Of a stretch of DNA of 64,000 nt, positions 28,001 to 36,255 are shown piece after piece. The translations under genes were made by a program, and so were the position numbers. The notes beneath the pieces were generated by a model. The model made no database searches. It saw only the letters and a program-made list of their open reading frames with translations, and was not told where the DNA came from. Source of the stretch: Leadbetterella sp. (lineage in GTDB: Bacteria; Bacteroidota; Bacteroidia; Cytophagales; Spirosomataceae); assembly GCA_019638185.1 (NCBI GenBank), contig JAHBUH010000001.1, forward strand, positions 248,001 through 312,000. The letters run 5' to 3'. Numbering within the stretch: position 1 is the first letter of the stretch; every line of letters starts with the position of its first letter.

Positions 28001-28321
28001 CTCGGCCGCTGCCTGTGCCATATTGGTGCCCGGATAGAAGCTGACTTTCATCAGGGTAAGGCCCTGGATGTTTTTGGTTTCAATGGTCTTGATGCCGTTT
28101 ACGTACAAAAAGATATTGATGTACTGCTTCGCAAAAAAGGACTCCATCTGCTGAGGGGAATACCCACCGAAGGGGTGAGCTACATAAATTACGGGTAGGT
28201 CCAGCTGAGGAAAAATGTCTACTTTTATGGTTTGTACCGCACGTATTCCAAAGAAAAATAACCCCGCTACAATCACCAGTACGGTGATGGGTTTTCTAAG
28301 TGCGAATCGGATCAGGTTCAT
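25049..28321 (-). CDS. RND efflux transporter permease with EF-hand-like loop
   Basis: A 1090-residue HAE1-type inner-membrane proton-driven pump. It has an N-terminal span, a porter domain, spans 2-6 with GILVDESTVTIENI (charged relay region), a second porter domain and spans 8-12 including GVSISNAVLLITNAEQ and AAALRIRPIVMTAMAMVVGMIPMAL (parts shown). In the cytoplasmic stretch between the two halves, residues 531-542 read DSNRDGKVSLFE, an exact EF-hand-type calcium loop pattern (D-x-N-x-D-G-x-V-x-x-x-E), which is unusual for this family. The ATG at 28321 is chosen, four bases after tolC's stop; an ATG seven codons earlier overlaps tolC. Substrates are unknown. Confidence 0.94.
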   Translation of the reverse strand: MNLIRFALRKPITVLVIVAGLFFFGIRAVQTIKVDIFPQLDLPVIYVAHPFGGYSPQQMESFFAKQYINIFLYVNGIKTIETKNIQGLTLMKVSFYPGTNMAQAAAELNSVSTRIQAVFPPGSNPPFIIRFDASTLPVGQMVLSSDKRTNNELLDMANVYVRSTFTAIPGLVSSPPFGGNVRTVVINVNPELMRNYNLTPDQLVEALRLNNQTAPSGNIRIGDKYYITPTNTMIRNVKDFEDIPLFKGEVRNLYLRDVATVTDGADMTAGYALINGRRSVYLSIAKSADASTWEVVQNLKKAIPGIQSNLPEDVKVTYEFDQSKYVINAVKSLMTEGIIGALLTGLMVVLFLGDLRGALIVILTIPTSIISAVLFLSLFDQTINIMTLSGLALAIGILVDESTVTIENIHQHFDMGKPKALAIWDACKEIAFPKLLILFCILAVFAPAFTMGGIPGSLFLPLALAIGFSMVVSYFLSQTFVPVMANWIMKVKHHRAPDGHILTDKEELEAAGIDTEEDSWSQKEILVKNEDSNRDGKVSLFERLRFRYLKFIQRIMPHRKIVVTGYVLLSVAAVALLLRGIGRDVLPQVNGSQFQVRLRIPDGTRIEKTELETMKVLDGIREIVGGENISITSAYVGGHPQLFSVSPIYLFMAGSHEAVIQVALEEGYETDMNTLKDRIREKARSINPEMRLSFEPIELTEKILSQGSPTPIEVRFSGRNKSVNEEFAKKVEKELKKLPLLRDVQIGQSIRYPSLNIEIDRIRAAQLGLDIGEISRSLTAALSSSRYTEKNIWTDTKAGYSYSVQVQIPENKMNSKAEIAAIPLKKGANRPNLGDVATITESFTYGENDNLGAMPMLTVTANLNHTDLGTASAEVQQVLNNLGELPRGLKVERIGLSQTLDETLDSLQMSLIIAVIVICLMLAANFQSFKVSLIVLITVPAVLLGALGFLMLCGSTLNLQSYMGIIMSVGVSISNAVLLITNAEQLRRHNGNALLSATEAAALRIRPIVMTAMAMVVGMIPMALGHGEAGGQVSPLGRAVVGGLVASTFAALFVLPLAFAWGQEKTGTRSVSLDPEDEESIYFIAKPTHS

Positions 28322-28325
28322 CGGA

Positions 28326-29696
28326 TTACAAATTATTTTCAATTAAACTAAAATCGCCGCTGGCCGCCGCCTGTAGTAAAAGTGCGTTCCAGACCTGGCT
28401 GATGGTTATATCGCGGTCGGTTTCGGCCCGCACCAGGGCATAAAGCGCCTGGGAGACCGCCACCAGGTCTGTCAGGCCGTTTTTATACAGGGTAGATTTC
28501 TGAATGTAGGCATCCCGGGCGGCCTGGAGCTGAACCGGTACCTGCTCATATACACTTAAGGCGTTATCCCATTTATTCCGGGCCGTTTTCAGCTGGGTCT
28601 GCAGGCGCAGGTCCGTCATTTCGTACTCGCTTTGCAGCGCTTTACCGGTTATCTCCTGGGCACTTACCTGCTTCTTCAGGCGGTAGGTCTGGGTGAAGTT
28701 CCAGTTTACGCCCAAGCCTAAAAGATAATTCACCCGGGTAGGGTTAATGCCGGTGAAGTAATTAGTGTTCAGGTCAGTCTGATCCAGCGCATAGCCGCTT
28801 CCAAAGCCCGATGCCCGGGTTTGCAGGATTCCCACCAGGTTTACAGCCGGGTAATACTGGGTTTTCAGGAAGGTGGTCTGCTCCTCATTCAGCAGTATCC
28901 GGCTCCTGTAAAAATTAAGCTCGGGGTGTCGGTTCAGGTCCTGACTGACATCGGGCCTTACGGGTAGCTTTGTCAGCAGGGAAACATCGGGCTGGAACCC
29001 GGTAGGAGGGACCCCCAGAAGCTCCACCAGCCGGTTCAGCGCTTCCTGTTCCTGGTCCAGTGCGCGGGTATGGATGATGGAAGCATTGGCCAGGTCGGCT
29101 TTGGCCAGCGAAAGATCCGCTCCCGGTACCAGGCCGTTCCGGCTTTTAACCGCGGCTACCTGCTGTACGGTGTCGGCACGCAGCACATTTCTTTCAAACG
29201 ACAGGCTCAGCTGGTGCGCCGCCACCCAGTTAATGTAGGCCGATGCCACTTTGACCTTGTGCCTGAAAATCTCCTGCTGCAGGTCTTCATTGTCTCTTAA
29301 GGCGGTCTGTTCCGCTACTTTTATCCGCTGCTTATTTCTTCCGAACGTAATGATATCCCAGTTGATATTGGTTAGGTACATAGCTCCGAAAGCCGCGTCC
29401 CAGCTTTGTTTGGGTAGAGTGGGGCCGGCAGAGGCAGATGCCAGCCCTCCAAAGCCGTACAGGGGGCCCATCTGCCCGTTTACCGTACCGAAGTCCTGCT
29501 GGACGCCCACGTTCACATTAGGGAGGTTAGTTCTCCGGGCCAGCTCGATCAGCTCTTTGGAAGCCTCACTATAATGCCGTTTAGCCCGTATACTGCCGTA
29601 ATTTTCCACAGAGATCTCCAGGGCGCGGTTCAGGGTCAGCTTCTCCTGCGCTATCCCGGAAACCGGGATGAGGAGAGCCATTAGCAATGATTTCAT
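28326..29696 (-). CDS. TolC family outer-membrane efflux protein
   Basis: A 456-residue outer-membrane factor. The ATG at 29696 yields a signal peptide (MKSLLMALLIPVSGIAQ); a longer in-frame extension upstream has no signal and crosses the promoter. Two repeats of long helical hairpins are seen (RALEISVENYGSIRAKRHYSEASKELIELA; later AALLNEEQTTFL and NKWDNALSVYEQVPVQLQAARD, in part), as in TolC/CusC channels. It is the first gene of the tolC-permease-adaptor operon, preceded by a -7 box at 29747. Confidence 0.92.
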   Translation of the reverse strand: MKSLLMALLIPVSGIAQEKLTLNRALEISVENYGSIRAKRHYSEASKELIELARRTNLPNVNVGVQQDFGTVNGQMGPLYGFGGLASASAGPTLPKQSWDAAFGAMYLTNINWDIITFGRNKQRIKVAEQTALRDNEDLQQEIFRHKVKVASAYINWVAAHQLSLSFERNVLRADTVQQVAAVKSRNGLVPGADLSLAKADLANASIIHTRALDQEQEALNRLVELLGVPPTGFQPDVSLLTKLPVRPDVSQDLNRHPELNFYRSRILLNEEQTTFLKTQYYPAVNLVGILQTRASGFGSGYALDQTDLNTNYFTGINPTRVNYLLGLGVNWNFTQTYRLKKQVSAQEITGKALQSEYEMTDLRLQTQLKTARNKWDNALSVYEQVPVQLQAARDAYIQKSTLYKNGLTDLVAVSQALYALVRAETDRDITISQVWNALLLQAAASGDFSLIENNL

Positions 29697-29746
29697 ATAA
29701 TGTGAGCGGTCAGCTACGGCTAACCGGGGTTTTCGGATGGAATGGG

Positions 29747-29754
29747 CAAAATTA
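29747..29754 (-). promoter_or_regulatory. Putative -7 box of the efflux operon
   Basis: The minus strand reads TAATTTTG, an exact TAnnTTTG match. It would place transcription start about 40 bases ahead of the tolC ATG at 29696, supporting that start. No clear -33 TTG is present. Confidence 0.5.
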
Positions 29755-30097
29755 ACGGTTAAAAAGTAAAACCGGGTTACCTGTTTTACGGCTTTTATTA
29801 CCAATATCACTGAAGCGTACATAAGGAAGGGTCTCGGGCTGCTGAATACGAAATCTAGGCATTAAAATTTTACCGGAAGGAATGAATAGAGTTTGTGAAT
29901 GGAGAGGAGGGATAAAACGGGGAAATCAGGCGACAAAAGCCGTATATCCGTCAAAAACCGGAAATTGGATATTGTTAATAATTCGTGGTTTCCCCGTGGA
30001 AATCCGTTCTATCCGCTCTTGGTAAAGTGAAAAATGCAGAAAATGCCCTCTTAAAGTTTTCACCCGCCCGGATGCACTTTCCCCGGGTTTAACATCG
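29755..30097. other. Intergenic region between the efflux operon and the nitroreductase gene
   Basis: About 340 bases with no convincing gene, RNA or repeat. A 47-codon frame (29882-30025, plus) is the only notable open stretch, but its translation looks random and it has no ribosome-binding or promoter context. The flanks hold the divergent -7 boxes at 29747 (minus) and 30098 (plus). Confidence 0.6.
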
Positions 30098-30105
30098 TAT
30101 TTTTG
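30098..30105 (+). promoter_or_regulatory. Putative -7 box of the nitroreductase gene
   Basis: TATTTTTG, an exact TAnnTTTG match, 21 bases ahead of the ATG at 30127. It excludes the upstream in-frame TTG at 30103, which would lie inside the box. Confidence 0.5.
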
Positions 30106-30126
30106 CAGGCAGATAATCTTTTCAGA

Positions 30127-30852
30127 ATGACTTTTGAGGAAACTGTGCGGTACCGGCGTTCCGTTCGGATGTATGACCCGGAAAAACCCATTGACACCGC
30201 TAAAGTAAAACACTGTCTGGAGCTGGCTTCGCTGGCGCCTAACAGCAGCAATATGCAGTTATGGGAGTTTTACCATGTGACCTCGCCGGATACCCTGAAG
30301 GCCGTTTCCCGGGCCTGCCTGAACCAGAACTCTACTGAAACTGCCGCGGAAATAGTGGTTTTTGTTACCCGCCAGGACCTGTACCGGCAAAGGAGCCGGG
30401 CCATGCTGGCTTACGAACTGGCCGCCATAGAAAAATACACCCCGGAAGACAGGAAGGCCGCCCGTATTAAAAACCGGAAGCAATATTACGGTTTTCTGAT
30501 GCCTTTTATCTATACCCGCTTCTTTGGGCTGCCGGGCCTGATCCGTCAATGTATAGCCACTACCGTAGGGCTTTTCCGGCCCATTACCCGGCAGGTCTGC
30601 GAAAGTGACATGAATGCCGTGGTGCATAAATCGTGCGCCCTGGCTGCCCAGACCTTCATGCTGGCCATGGCGGCAGAAGGTTATGATACCTGCCCGCTGG
30701 AAGGGTTCGACAGCCGTCTCCTGAAGAAGATCCTGGGCCTTCCGGCCGGTGCCGGGATCAATATGGTGATCCCCTGCGGTATCCGTAAGCCGGAAGGCGT
30801 GCGGGATGTACAGATCCGGGTTCCTTTTGAAGAAGTGTATTTTCAGATTTAA
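30127..30852 (+). CDS. Nitroreductase family protein
   Basis: A 241-residue FMN-dependent oxidoreductase. The N-terminus has the flavin-binding RYRRSVRMYDPEKPI and LASLAPNSSNMQLWEFY motifs; the C-terminus has GYDTCPLEGFD and NMVIPCGIRKPEGV, typical of the family. A stretch around residues 110-150 (YYGFLMPFIYTRFFGLPGLI) is more hydrophobic than usual, so membrane association is possible. The substrate is unknown. The GNAT gene follows after 13 bases, so they may be co-transcribed. Confidence 0.88.
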   Translation: MTFEETVRYRRSVRMYDPEKPIDTAKVKHCLELASLAPNSSNMQLWEFYHVTSPDTLKAVSRACLNQNSTETAAEIVVFVTRQDLYRQRSRAMLAYELAAIEKYTPEDRKAARIKNRKQYYGFLMPFIYTRFFGLPGLIRQCIATTVGLFRPITRQVCESDMNAVVHKSCALAAQTFMLAMAAEGYDTCPLEGFDSRLLKKILGLPAGAGINMVIPCGIRKPEGVRDVQIRVPFEEVYFQI

Positions 30853-30865
30853 ATAAAAGCATGCT

Positions 30866-31384
30866 ATGTTAGACTTTAAAGCCGTATTGGAAAATGACCT
30901 GGTGCACATCAGGCCGCTGACAGCGGAAGATTTTGATGCACTTTTCAGCATTTCTTCTGACCCCCTGCTGTGGGAGCAGCACCCGGCTAAAGAGAGAAGT
31001 ACCCCGGAAGGCTTCAAAAAGTGGTTTGAAGACGCTATGGCCACGGATAGAGCCTTCTATGTCACCGATAAGGAAACCGGGAAACCCGTGGGGACGTCCC
31101 GTTATAACGAAACAGAATTAGCTGCTTCTGCCATAGAAATCGGGTGGACGTTCATTGCACGCGAATTCTGGGGTGGAAAATATAACCGGTCCCTAAAAAA
31201 ATTAATGATGGATCATGCCTTTACCCACTACGATAAGATCCTGTTTTTTGTGGATAAGCATAACTTCCGGTCGCAGAAAGCGGTAGAAAAGCTGGGCGGA
31301 AAACGCATTTCCGAACTGGATGGGCAGCCCTTAGGCCCCCGGGGGGAGAGGTCGTTTGTATACTGTATAGACCGGGTCAGCTGA
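30866..31384 (+). CDS. GNAT family N-acetyltransferase
   Basis: A 172-residue acetyltransferase of the RimJ/RimL-type GNAT group (Acetyltransf_3 pattern): an N-terminal LENDLVHIRPLTAEDFDALFSI, central strands with IGWTFIAREFWGGKYNRSLKKLMMDHAF (core: WTFIAREFWGGKYN) for acetyl-CoA binding, and FFVDKHNFRSQKAVEKLGG near the end. The acceptor is not predictable. Its stop overlaps by eight bases the 3' end of the convergent RES toxin gene. Confidence 0.9.
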   Translation: MLDFKAVLENDLVHIRPLTAEDFDALFSISSDPLLWEQHPAKERSTPEGFKKWFEDAMATDRAFYVTDKETGKPVGTSRYNETELAASAIEIGWTFIAREFWGGKYNRSLKKLMMDHAFTHYDKILFFVDKHNFRSQKAVEKLGGKRISELDGQPLGPRGERSFVYCIDRVS

Positions 31385-31835
31385 AAATTCTCCGGTCAAA
31401 AGGGAAGGGGGCTTTATCCATGATGCGAACCCGGCTGAAATCCGGGTGACCGGGATTCAGCAGGATATTAAAATCGCCCCGGGTAACCGCAGAGGGCACC
31501 TGCAGTACACAAAACGCCCTTTCCGCTATAAACTCATCGCCCGCTCTCTGGGTCTCCCGGCTGTGGGGAAAGGCATTCCAATGCGGCGGCAGCGAATCCG
31601 CCGTCAGCTTTTTCAGGGAAATGTCATCCGGGATCCAGATGGTCAGCATCATAAAATCAGGCGGCAGAGTAGCCAGCGATAAATGTACTGCTACTTCGGC
31701 CATAGCCAGGGACCGGTTTCCGGCGGTATAGATCATTTCCACTCCCTGGGAGTTCCATCGGGCTCCTTTCATAGCGGCCCCTTTCCCAGATAAATGATCA
31801 GAATACGGGGCCCTTGAAAGGCGGTATACTTCCAT
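31377..31835 (-). CDS. RES domain toxin of a RES/Xre toxin-antitoxin system
   Basis: A 152-residue RES-domain protein. Characterised RES toxins destroy NAD+ and arrest growth. The conserved residues named in the family are visible: Arg26 in ARWNSQG, Glu47 in AMAEVAVHL, and Ser115 in VPSAV ahead of FNILLNPGHPDF. Its ATG overlaps by one base the stop of the upstream antitoxin gene, the usual antitoxin-first order. The length matches known toxins and no damage is visible. Confidence 0.93.
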   Translation of the reverse strand: MEVYRLSRAPYSDHLSGKGAAMKGARWNSQGVEMIYTAGNRSLAMAEVAVHLSLATLPPDFMMLTIWIPDDISLKKLTADSLPPHWNAFPHSRETQRAGDEFIAERAFCVLQVPSAVTRGDFNILLNPGHPDFSRVRIMDKAPFPFDRRIFS

Positions 31836-32326
31836 TATACAAAAATTCCGTAGTTAATGCGGGTTAATTCACTTATTACAAGCTCTTTTCCATAAGAATC
31901 TTTCAGCAGTTCCACAGGCTTGCCGCTTAAAGCATAATTAGGGGTTTCCAGCCAGAGTTTAAACTTTTCCATGTCACCAAAGACCTCCAGGCCGGTTTGG
32001 GTTACTTCCGCCATTTCAATGATCTTTTCCGACTGTAGGGGGCCGAAAGACTTATCAGCCACCTTATAACGCTGCAGGGAGCGGGTGGAGAGATCCAGGA
32101 GATCCGCCCATTCCTCTTCACTGAACGGGGCAAAAAGCTGCACCTTTTCAAAAAGCGAATAAGGTACCCCCACCCGGATCACCATCATGATGAGCATCTT
32201 ATTCTGAAGAAAGTCTTTAAAAGAGATTTCAGCACGCTCATATACCTCCGCTCTTTCCAACACCACGGATATTTCTTTATCCAGCTTATCTTCTATTTTA
32301 TATTCAGCAGCCATCATCTTGTACAT
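31835..32326 (-). CDS. RES/Xre toxin-antitoxin antitoxin (MbcA/ParS/Xre type)
   Basis: A 163-residue antitoxin. The N-terminal half contains an Xre-like helix-turn-helix (FSEEEWADLLDLSTRSLQRYK near residues 69-88) and the C-terminal half the toxin-binding DUF2384/MbcA-ParS domain (FGDMEKFKLWLETPNYALSGKPVELLKDSYG, core LWLETPNYALSGKPVELL). It neutralises the toxin and should autoregulate the operon through the repeats at its promoter. In-frame ATGs at 32326, 32317 and 32314 are possible starts; the promoter position makes the first one nearly leaderless. Confidence 0.92.
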   Translation of the reverse strand: MYKMMAAEYKIEDKLDKEISVVLERAEVYERAEISFKDFLQNKMLIMMVIRVGVPYSLFEKVQLFAPFSEEEWADLLDLSTRSLQRYKVADKSFGPLQSEKIIEMAEVTQTGLEVFGDMEKFKLWLETPNYALSGKPVELLKDSYGKELVISELTRINYGIFV

Positions 32327-32364
32327 TTGTCCCCAAAATTAAGACATTTGTCATTGACTTCCAA
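32323..32364 (-). promoter_or_regulatory. RES/Xre promoter with two spaced direct repeats
   Basis: On the minus strand a TTG (32362-32364) is 20 bases ahead of TAATTTTG (32334-32341), matching the Bacteroidota -33/-7 pattern. GACAAATGT occurs twice (32344-32352 and 32323-32331), 21 bases apart, two helical turns, on either side of the -7 box. This is the place where antitoxin binding would block transcription. Confidence 0.65.
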
Positions 32365-32370
32365 GTTTTT

Positions 32371-33522
32371 TTATATTTTTTTGAATTTCACCCACTTGGA
32401 CTTACTCTTAGCGGAGGCAATCACACTTTCCACAAACAGCATTCCCCGGATGCCGTCATCAATACCCGGGAAATCCAGCTCTATTTCCGTAGGTTCTTCC
32501 CCCTTCATCCGTTTCCGCACCGTACGCGCAAAATTCCGGTAGATATTGGCAAACGCCTCCAGGTAACCCTCCGGATGACCGTTTGGAAGGCGGGTATTGG
32601 CTTTGGCAAAAGGGGAGAGGTCACCCACATTGGGCCGGTAAATATGATGAAACGTTTGAGATTTATGCGCCAGGGTATTCGGCTCCTCCTGGCGCCAGTC
32701 CAGGCCGCCCAGCTCGCCATACACCCGGATCCTCAGCGCGTTTTCTTCGCCGTTAGCGATCTGGCTGCAGTACAGGATGCCTTTGGCGCCGTTATCGAAT
32801 TTCAGCAGCACACTGGCGTCATCATCCAGCAGGCGGCCTTCCACAAACGTGGAGATATCGGCGCAGAGTTCGGTGATTTTCAGCCCGGTGATGTATTCGG
32901 CGAGGTTTTCGGCATGGGTACCGATGTCACCTACGGCCCCGGCAATTCCCGACCGCTTCGGGTCAGTACGCCATTCGGCCTGTTTATAGCCGCGTTTTTC
33001 TTCCAGGAAAGCCAGCCAGCCCTGGGGATATTCCACCACCACCTTCCGAATCCGGCCCAGCACACCGCTCTGAACCAGGTGGCGGGCCTGTTTCACCATG
33101 GGGTAACCCGTATAATTATGGGTCAGGGCAAACGTCAGCCCCGTTTGTTCCAGGATATCTTTCAGCTTCCGGGCTTCGGCCAGGGTAAAGGTCACCGGCT
33201 TGTCGCAGATCACATGAAAGCCGTTTTCAAGCGCCATCTTAGCCGGGCCGAAATGCATGTGATTAGGGGTCACTATAGACACTACGTCCATTTTATCCAT
33301 CCTGTACACTTCCTTCCGGATCATTTCCCGGTAATTCTCGTAGCAGCGATCTTCCGGCAGCATCAGCTCCCTGCCGGAGGCCCTGGCTTTTTCAGGGGTG
33401 GAGCTGAAAGCGCCGCAAACCAACTCTATTTCCCCGTCTATGGCGGCTGCAGTGCGGTGCACGGCCCCGATGAAGGCACCCTGTCCGCCGCCTATCATGC
33501 CCATCCTGATTTTTCTGCTCAC
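32371..33522 (-). CDS. Gfo/Idh/MocA family oxidoreductase
   Basis: A 383-residue NAD(P)-dependent sugar or polyol dehydrogenase-like protein. The N-terminal Rossmann domain has GMIGGGQGAFIG (8-19) and the cofactor segment VVSIVTPNHMHFGPAK; the family EKP/DKP box is CDKPVTFTLAEA. The C-terminal domain carries the substrate region (AGAVGDIGTHAENLAEY with its Asp and His). It starts at GTG 33522. It is just upstream, in the same orientation, of the arginine pair's 3' end, but an 89-base gap makes operon membership uncertain. The substrate is unknown. Confidence 0.9.
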   Translation of the reverse strand: MSRKIRMGMIGGGQGAFIGAVHRTAAAIDGEIELVCGAFSSTPEKARASGRELMLPEDRCYENYREMIRKEVYRMDKMDVVSIVTPNHMHFGPAKMALENGFHVICDKPVTFTLAEARKLKDILEQTGLTFALTHNYTGYPMVKQARHLVQSGVLGRIRKVVVEYPQGWLAFLEEKRGYKQAEWRTDPKRSGIAGAVGDIGTHAENLAEYITGLKITELCADISTFVEGRLLDDDASVLLKFDNGAKGILYCSQIANGEENALRIRVYGELGGLDWRQEEPNTLAHKSQTFHHIYRPNVGDLSPFAKANTRLPNGHPEGYLEAFANIYRNFARTVRKRMKGEEPTEIELDFPGIDDGIRGMLFVESVIASAKSKSKWVKFKKI

Positions 33523-33611
33523 TAGGATAATTATTTAAGATAAAAGTTAGAAACTGAAAATTAAGGTACATATACTACTGATGTTCCCTCGCTTTTAGTT
33601 TTTCACTTCCT

Positions 33612-34535
33612 TTACTTTTCCGGCAAATGAATCTCCGCTATCATGCACCGCGCCGAGCCGCCGCCCACCGTTTCAATATACCCCAGGTCCGTGTGAAGTA
33701 TTTCCGCGAAATAATCCATGGTATCGATTTGCTTACGGGTCAGGGACTCGTATGCCCGGTCTGACATCACCAGGAAGTTCTTGTCTTTCTTATTCTTCAC
33801 CAGCAGCATATTGCCGGCAAATGCGCTCATTTGGTCCATGGTGATCTCCATGATGGTTTTGCCTGAGCTTTCCAGCTTCTGCTTTACGTTCAGCCTTTGG
33901 TCAGGGTCAGTGATGGCATCCAGGCAGATCACACAGAAGGTATCGCCCATAGACATCACCACGTTAGTATGGTACACGGGCACTCCCGCTTTATCAAAGG
34001 CCTCAAAAGTCACCAGCTCGTAATCAATAACCTTCTGCCAGGCTTTAAGCACTTCCAGGTGGGTGCGGGAAGAAAGACAAGCGTAGGCGATCCGGTTAAT
34101 CCGGTCCAGCACAATGCTCCCCGTTCCTTCCAGGTACTTCCCGTCCATCTCAAAATGGGTCAGGTCCAGCAAAACGTGAAAATCGTAGTTTTTTTTCAGA
34201 AAATCCAGGATATCCTGTCTCCTTTCCGCTCTCCGGTTAGGCGCCTCCAGCGGGTAGATCATCACCTTCCCGGAATGGTGGGTGGAGATCCAGTTATTGG
34301 GAAAAATGCTGTCCGGGGTATAGGGTTCGGCCGTATCATCAAAAACATGGACATTAATATCACGAAGACGCAGCTGGGCCACCAGCTCATCAAAACATTC
34401 CTGGGCCGAACTGTTCAGCGCTTCCTGGTTTATATCGTTTTGCTTCTGAAAACTATTGGAGGATGCCGTTTCCCGGTTAAAGGCAAAATTCACCGGCCTA
34501 ATCATCAGTAAATTAGATGTTACTTGCTCCTGCAT
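33612..34535 (-). CDS. ctlX: Citrulline-hydrolase-like (CtlX) / amidinotransferase-fold protein
   Basis: A 307-residue pentein-fold enzyme resembling the CtlX citrulline hydrolase group and the arginine-deiminase superfamily. Seen: MIRPVNFAFN at the N-terminus, FPNNWISTH, the catalytic-type HFEMDGKYLEGTGSIVLD (acid near the His), MSMGDTFCVICLDA, and Cys297 in GGSARCMIAEIHLP, the expected nucleophile. It lies 32 bases after the arginine deiminase gene, so the two are probably one operon. The CtlX name follows the family I recall; dimethylarginine hydrolase or other pentein activities remain possible. Confidence 0.75.
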   Translation of the reverse strand: MQEQVTSNLLMIRPVNFAFNRETASSNSFQKQNDINQEALNSSAQECFDELVAQLRLRDINVHVFDDTAEPYTPDSIFPNNWISTHHSGKVMIYPLEAPNRRAERRQDILDFLKKNYDFHVLLDLTHFEMDGKYLEGTGSIVLDRINRIAYACLSSRTHLEVLKAWQKVIDYELVTFEAFDKAGVPVYHTNVVMSMGDTFCVICLDAITDPDQRLNVKQKLESSGKTIMEITMDQMSAFAGNMLLVKNKKDKNFLVMSDRAYESLTRKQIDTMDYFAEILHTDLGYIETVGGGSARCMIAEIHLPEK

Positions 34536-34567
34536 GGGTATGTATATTTAAGGTTTCCAGTTCAATA

Positions 34568-36010
34568 TTAATTATTTTTTTCGAAAATATCTCTTCTTTT
34601 CAGCGGTAAACTCATGCAGTGAGATCCCCCCCGGGCGCGGGAAAGTTCGGCTGAAGGCAGGAGAATAATGGTGTCTTCCAGTTCTTCGGGCTTCATCACG
34701 TTATTTTCAAATGCCGACAGCAGATCACCCGCCGGGATCAGCCGGAAGCCCTGTTCGCGGAAGGCCTCGTTGGTCTTGTCGTTCCGGTCGTAAGCTATAG
34801 CCACACCCTCCTTCAGTACCAGCAGGTTACAGGAGTCTGTCCACTGCTCCCGCTCCCCGAAAGGAAAGCGGTCGTTCCCCGAATACACAAACCTCACCGG
34901 CTCCGCACATTTCAGGTCTTTGCGGGAAATGCTGGTCAGCAGGTCTTCCAGGTTATCAATATCCCGTACTTCCACACCCTCCGGCCGGTTAATGAAGGTC
35001 TTGATTATCACCTTTTCGTCGCTGTCTTCCGGTCCCAGCTCCTGCCAGGCCTTATGGTTAGGCTGATCATGCCCTTTCTGCACCATGGATCGCAGCAGCA
35101 CCCATACGTCACGACGGATATGCGTAAAGACGGTGTCAATGTGCATATAATCGCGCTTACTGGGGATTTTTACGATAGAAACCTTCTCCACCACCTTCTT
35201 CTCAAAGAGTTTGTTCATGGTTTGGCGGGCCGCATCCAGGGTGGTGCGTTCTGAAATCCCGATCAGGAGATGATTTGGCGCCACCATCATCACGTCACCG
35301 CCTTCCAGGGTATCCACCCGCCGGGCTTTGTCTTCCGGAAGCAGGAAATGCTCTTCATCTTCCTCTATCTCGATGATCTTATCCGTAAAATGCTCAAAAA
35401 GCGGGTGATTGAAGAAGATGTATTTAGCCATCAGTGACTCGCGCGTGCGCGCCGTTTTAGCCGGTTTGGTCAGGATAATATGGTCATTCACCACCACCCC
35501 CAGGTCACGGGTGAAAATGAGGTTTGGTACCGGCGGGAAAAACATTTCGTCTTCATCTGTCATGCCCGTGATCAGGATTTTCGACAGCTCCCGGTTGGAA
35601 TACTTCAGGAAATGCTTCATTTCCAGGTAGGAGCATTCCTCTATGGCCGATACGGCGGCGACCAGCTGGACCCGTACATCCGGGTTTTCCAATACTTCGC
35701 AAAGCAGCCGCTCGATGTCAATCACCTTATCCGAGTCAAAATAATTCTCCGAGTTCGGTTTAAAAAAATCGCGTTTAGTGTCTCCTGCGCTGTTATACCA
35801 GCGGATGGCCTCGGGATCCAGAAAATACAGGAGGAGCTTCACGTAGAGGTCGTACTCCTTTTTCCGCATGGTATCCAGGTGGATGATATCCTCGAAAAGC
35901 CAGTCCTGGGCTTTGGAAGGAACTACCTTACCCAGTCCGCTGTCAGGGCTGTGGATGATCAGCCGCTCCAGGGTGGAAACTTCCGAATTAACAAAAATAG
36001 ATTCGTTCAT
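34568..36010 (-). CDS. Arginine deiminase family protein
   Basis: A 480-residue guanidine-hydrolysing pentein enzyme, expected to turn L-arginine into citrulline and ammonia. The signatures are FTRDLG (166-171), EGGDV (236-240), the HxDxxF box HIDTVFT (His290, Asp292) and the catalytic GGSHCMSLPL with Cys465. It is longer than the classic enzyme of about 410 residues because of an extra acidic/aromatic region near 55-125. The classical partners arcB (ornithine carbamoyltransferase) and arcC (carbamate kinase) are not in the window; a CtlX-like gene follows instead. Confidence 0.88.
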   Translation of the reverse strand: MNESIFVNSEVSTLERLIIHSPDSGLGKVVPSKAQDWLFEDIIHLDTMRKKEYDLYVKLLLYFLDPEAIRWYNSAGDTKRDFFKPNSENYFDSDKVIDIERLLCEVLENPDVRVQLVAAVSAIEECSYLEMKHFLKYSNRELSKILITGMTDEDEMFFPPVPNLIFTRDLGVVVNDHIILTKPAKTARTRESLMAKYIFFNHPLFEHFTDKIIEIEEDEEHFLLPEDKARRVDTLEGGDVMMVAPNHLLIGISERTTLDAARQTMNKLFEKKVVEKVSIVKIPSKRDYMHIDTVFTHIRRDVWVLLRSMVQKGHDQPNHKAWQELGPEDSDEKVIIKTFINRPEGVEVRDIDNLEDLLTSISRKDLKCAEPVRFVYSGNDRFPFGEREQWTDSCNLLVLKEGVAIAYDRNDKTNEAFREQGFRLIPAGDLLSAFENNVMKPEELEDTIILLPSAELSRARGGSHCMSLPLKRRDIFEKNN

Positions 36011-36255
36011 GGTGTGTTGTTTTCATCATTGCAATATGGCTTTTGCTTTTCAAAAAGGCAAATATTCAGGCGCTTAAAGCGATTAAATTTTTATGATCTT
36101 AGCGCCCGGCCAGACTTTCCCGGCAGGGGAGGGGAGAAGCCGGTATTATTCTTTAATTATTTTCAATCCGGTAAAAATGCGAATAAATTAAATAAATGTA
36201 TAATTTTCAAAATATCTAATTTCAGACACTTTCTCAATTATATGCCCACGGTCAT

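Noticed and set aside
29882-30025. A 47-codon frame in the longest intergenic region
   Set aside because: No promoter, no signal or domain, and composition like random sequence.
32575-33525. A 316-codon frame opposite the oxidoreductase
   Set aside because: Antisense shadow of a well-recognised Gfo/Idh/MocA gene.
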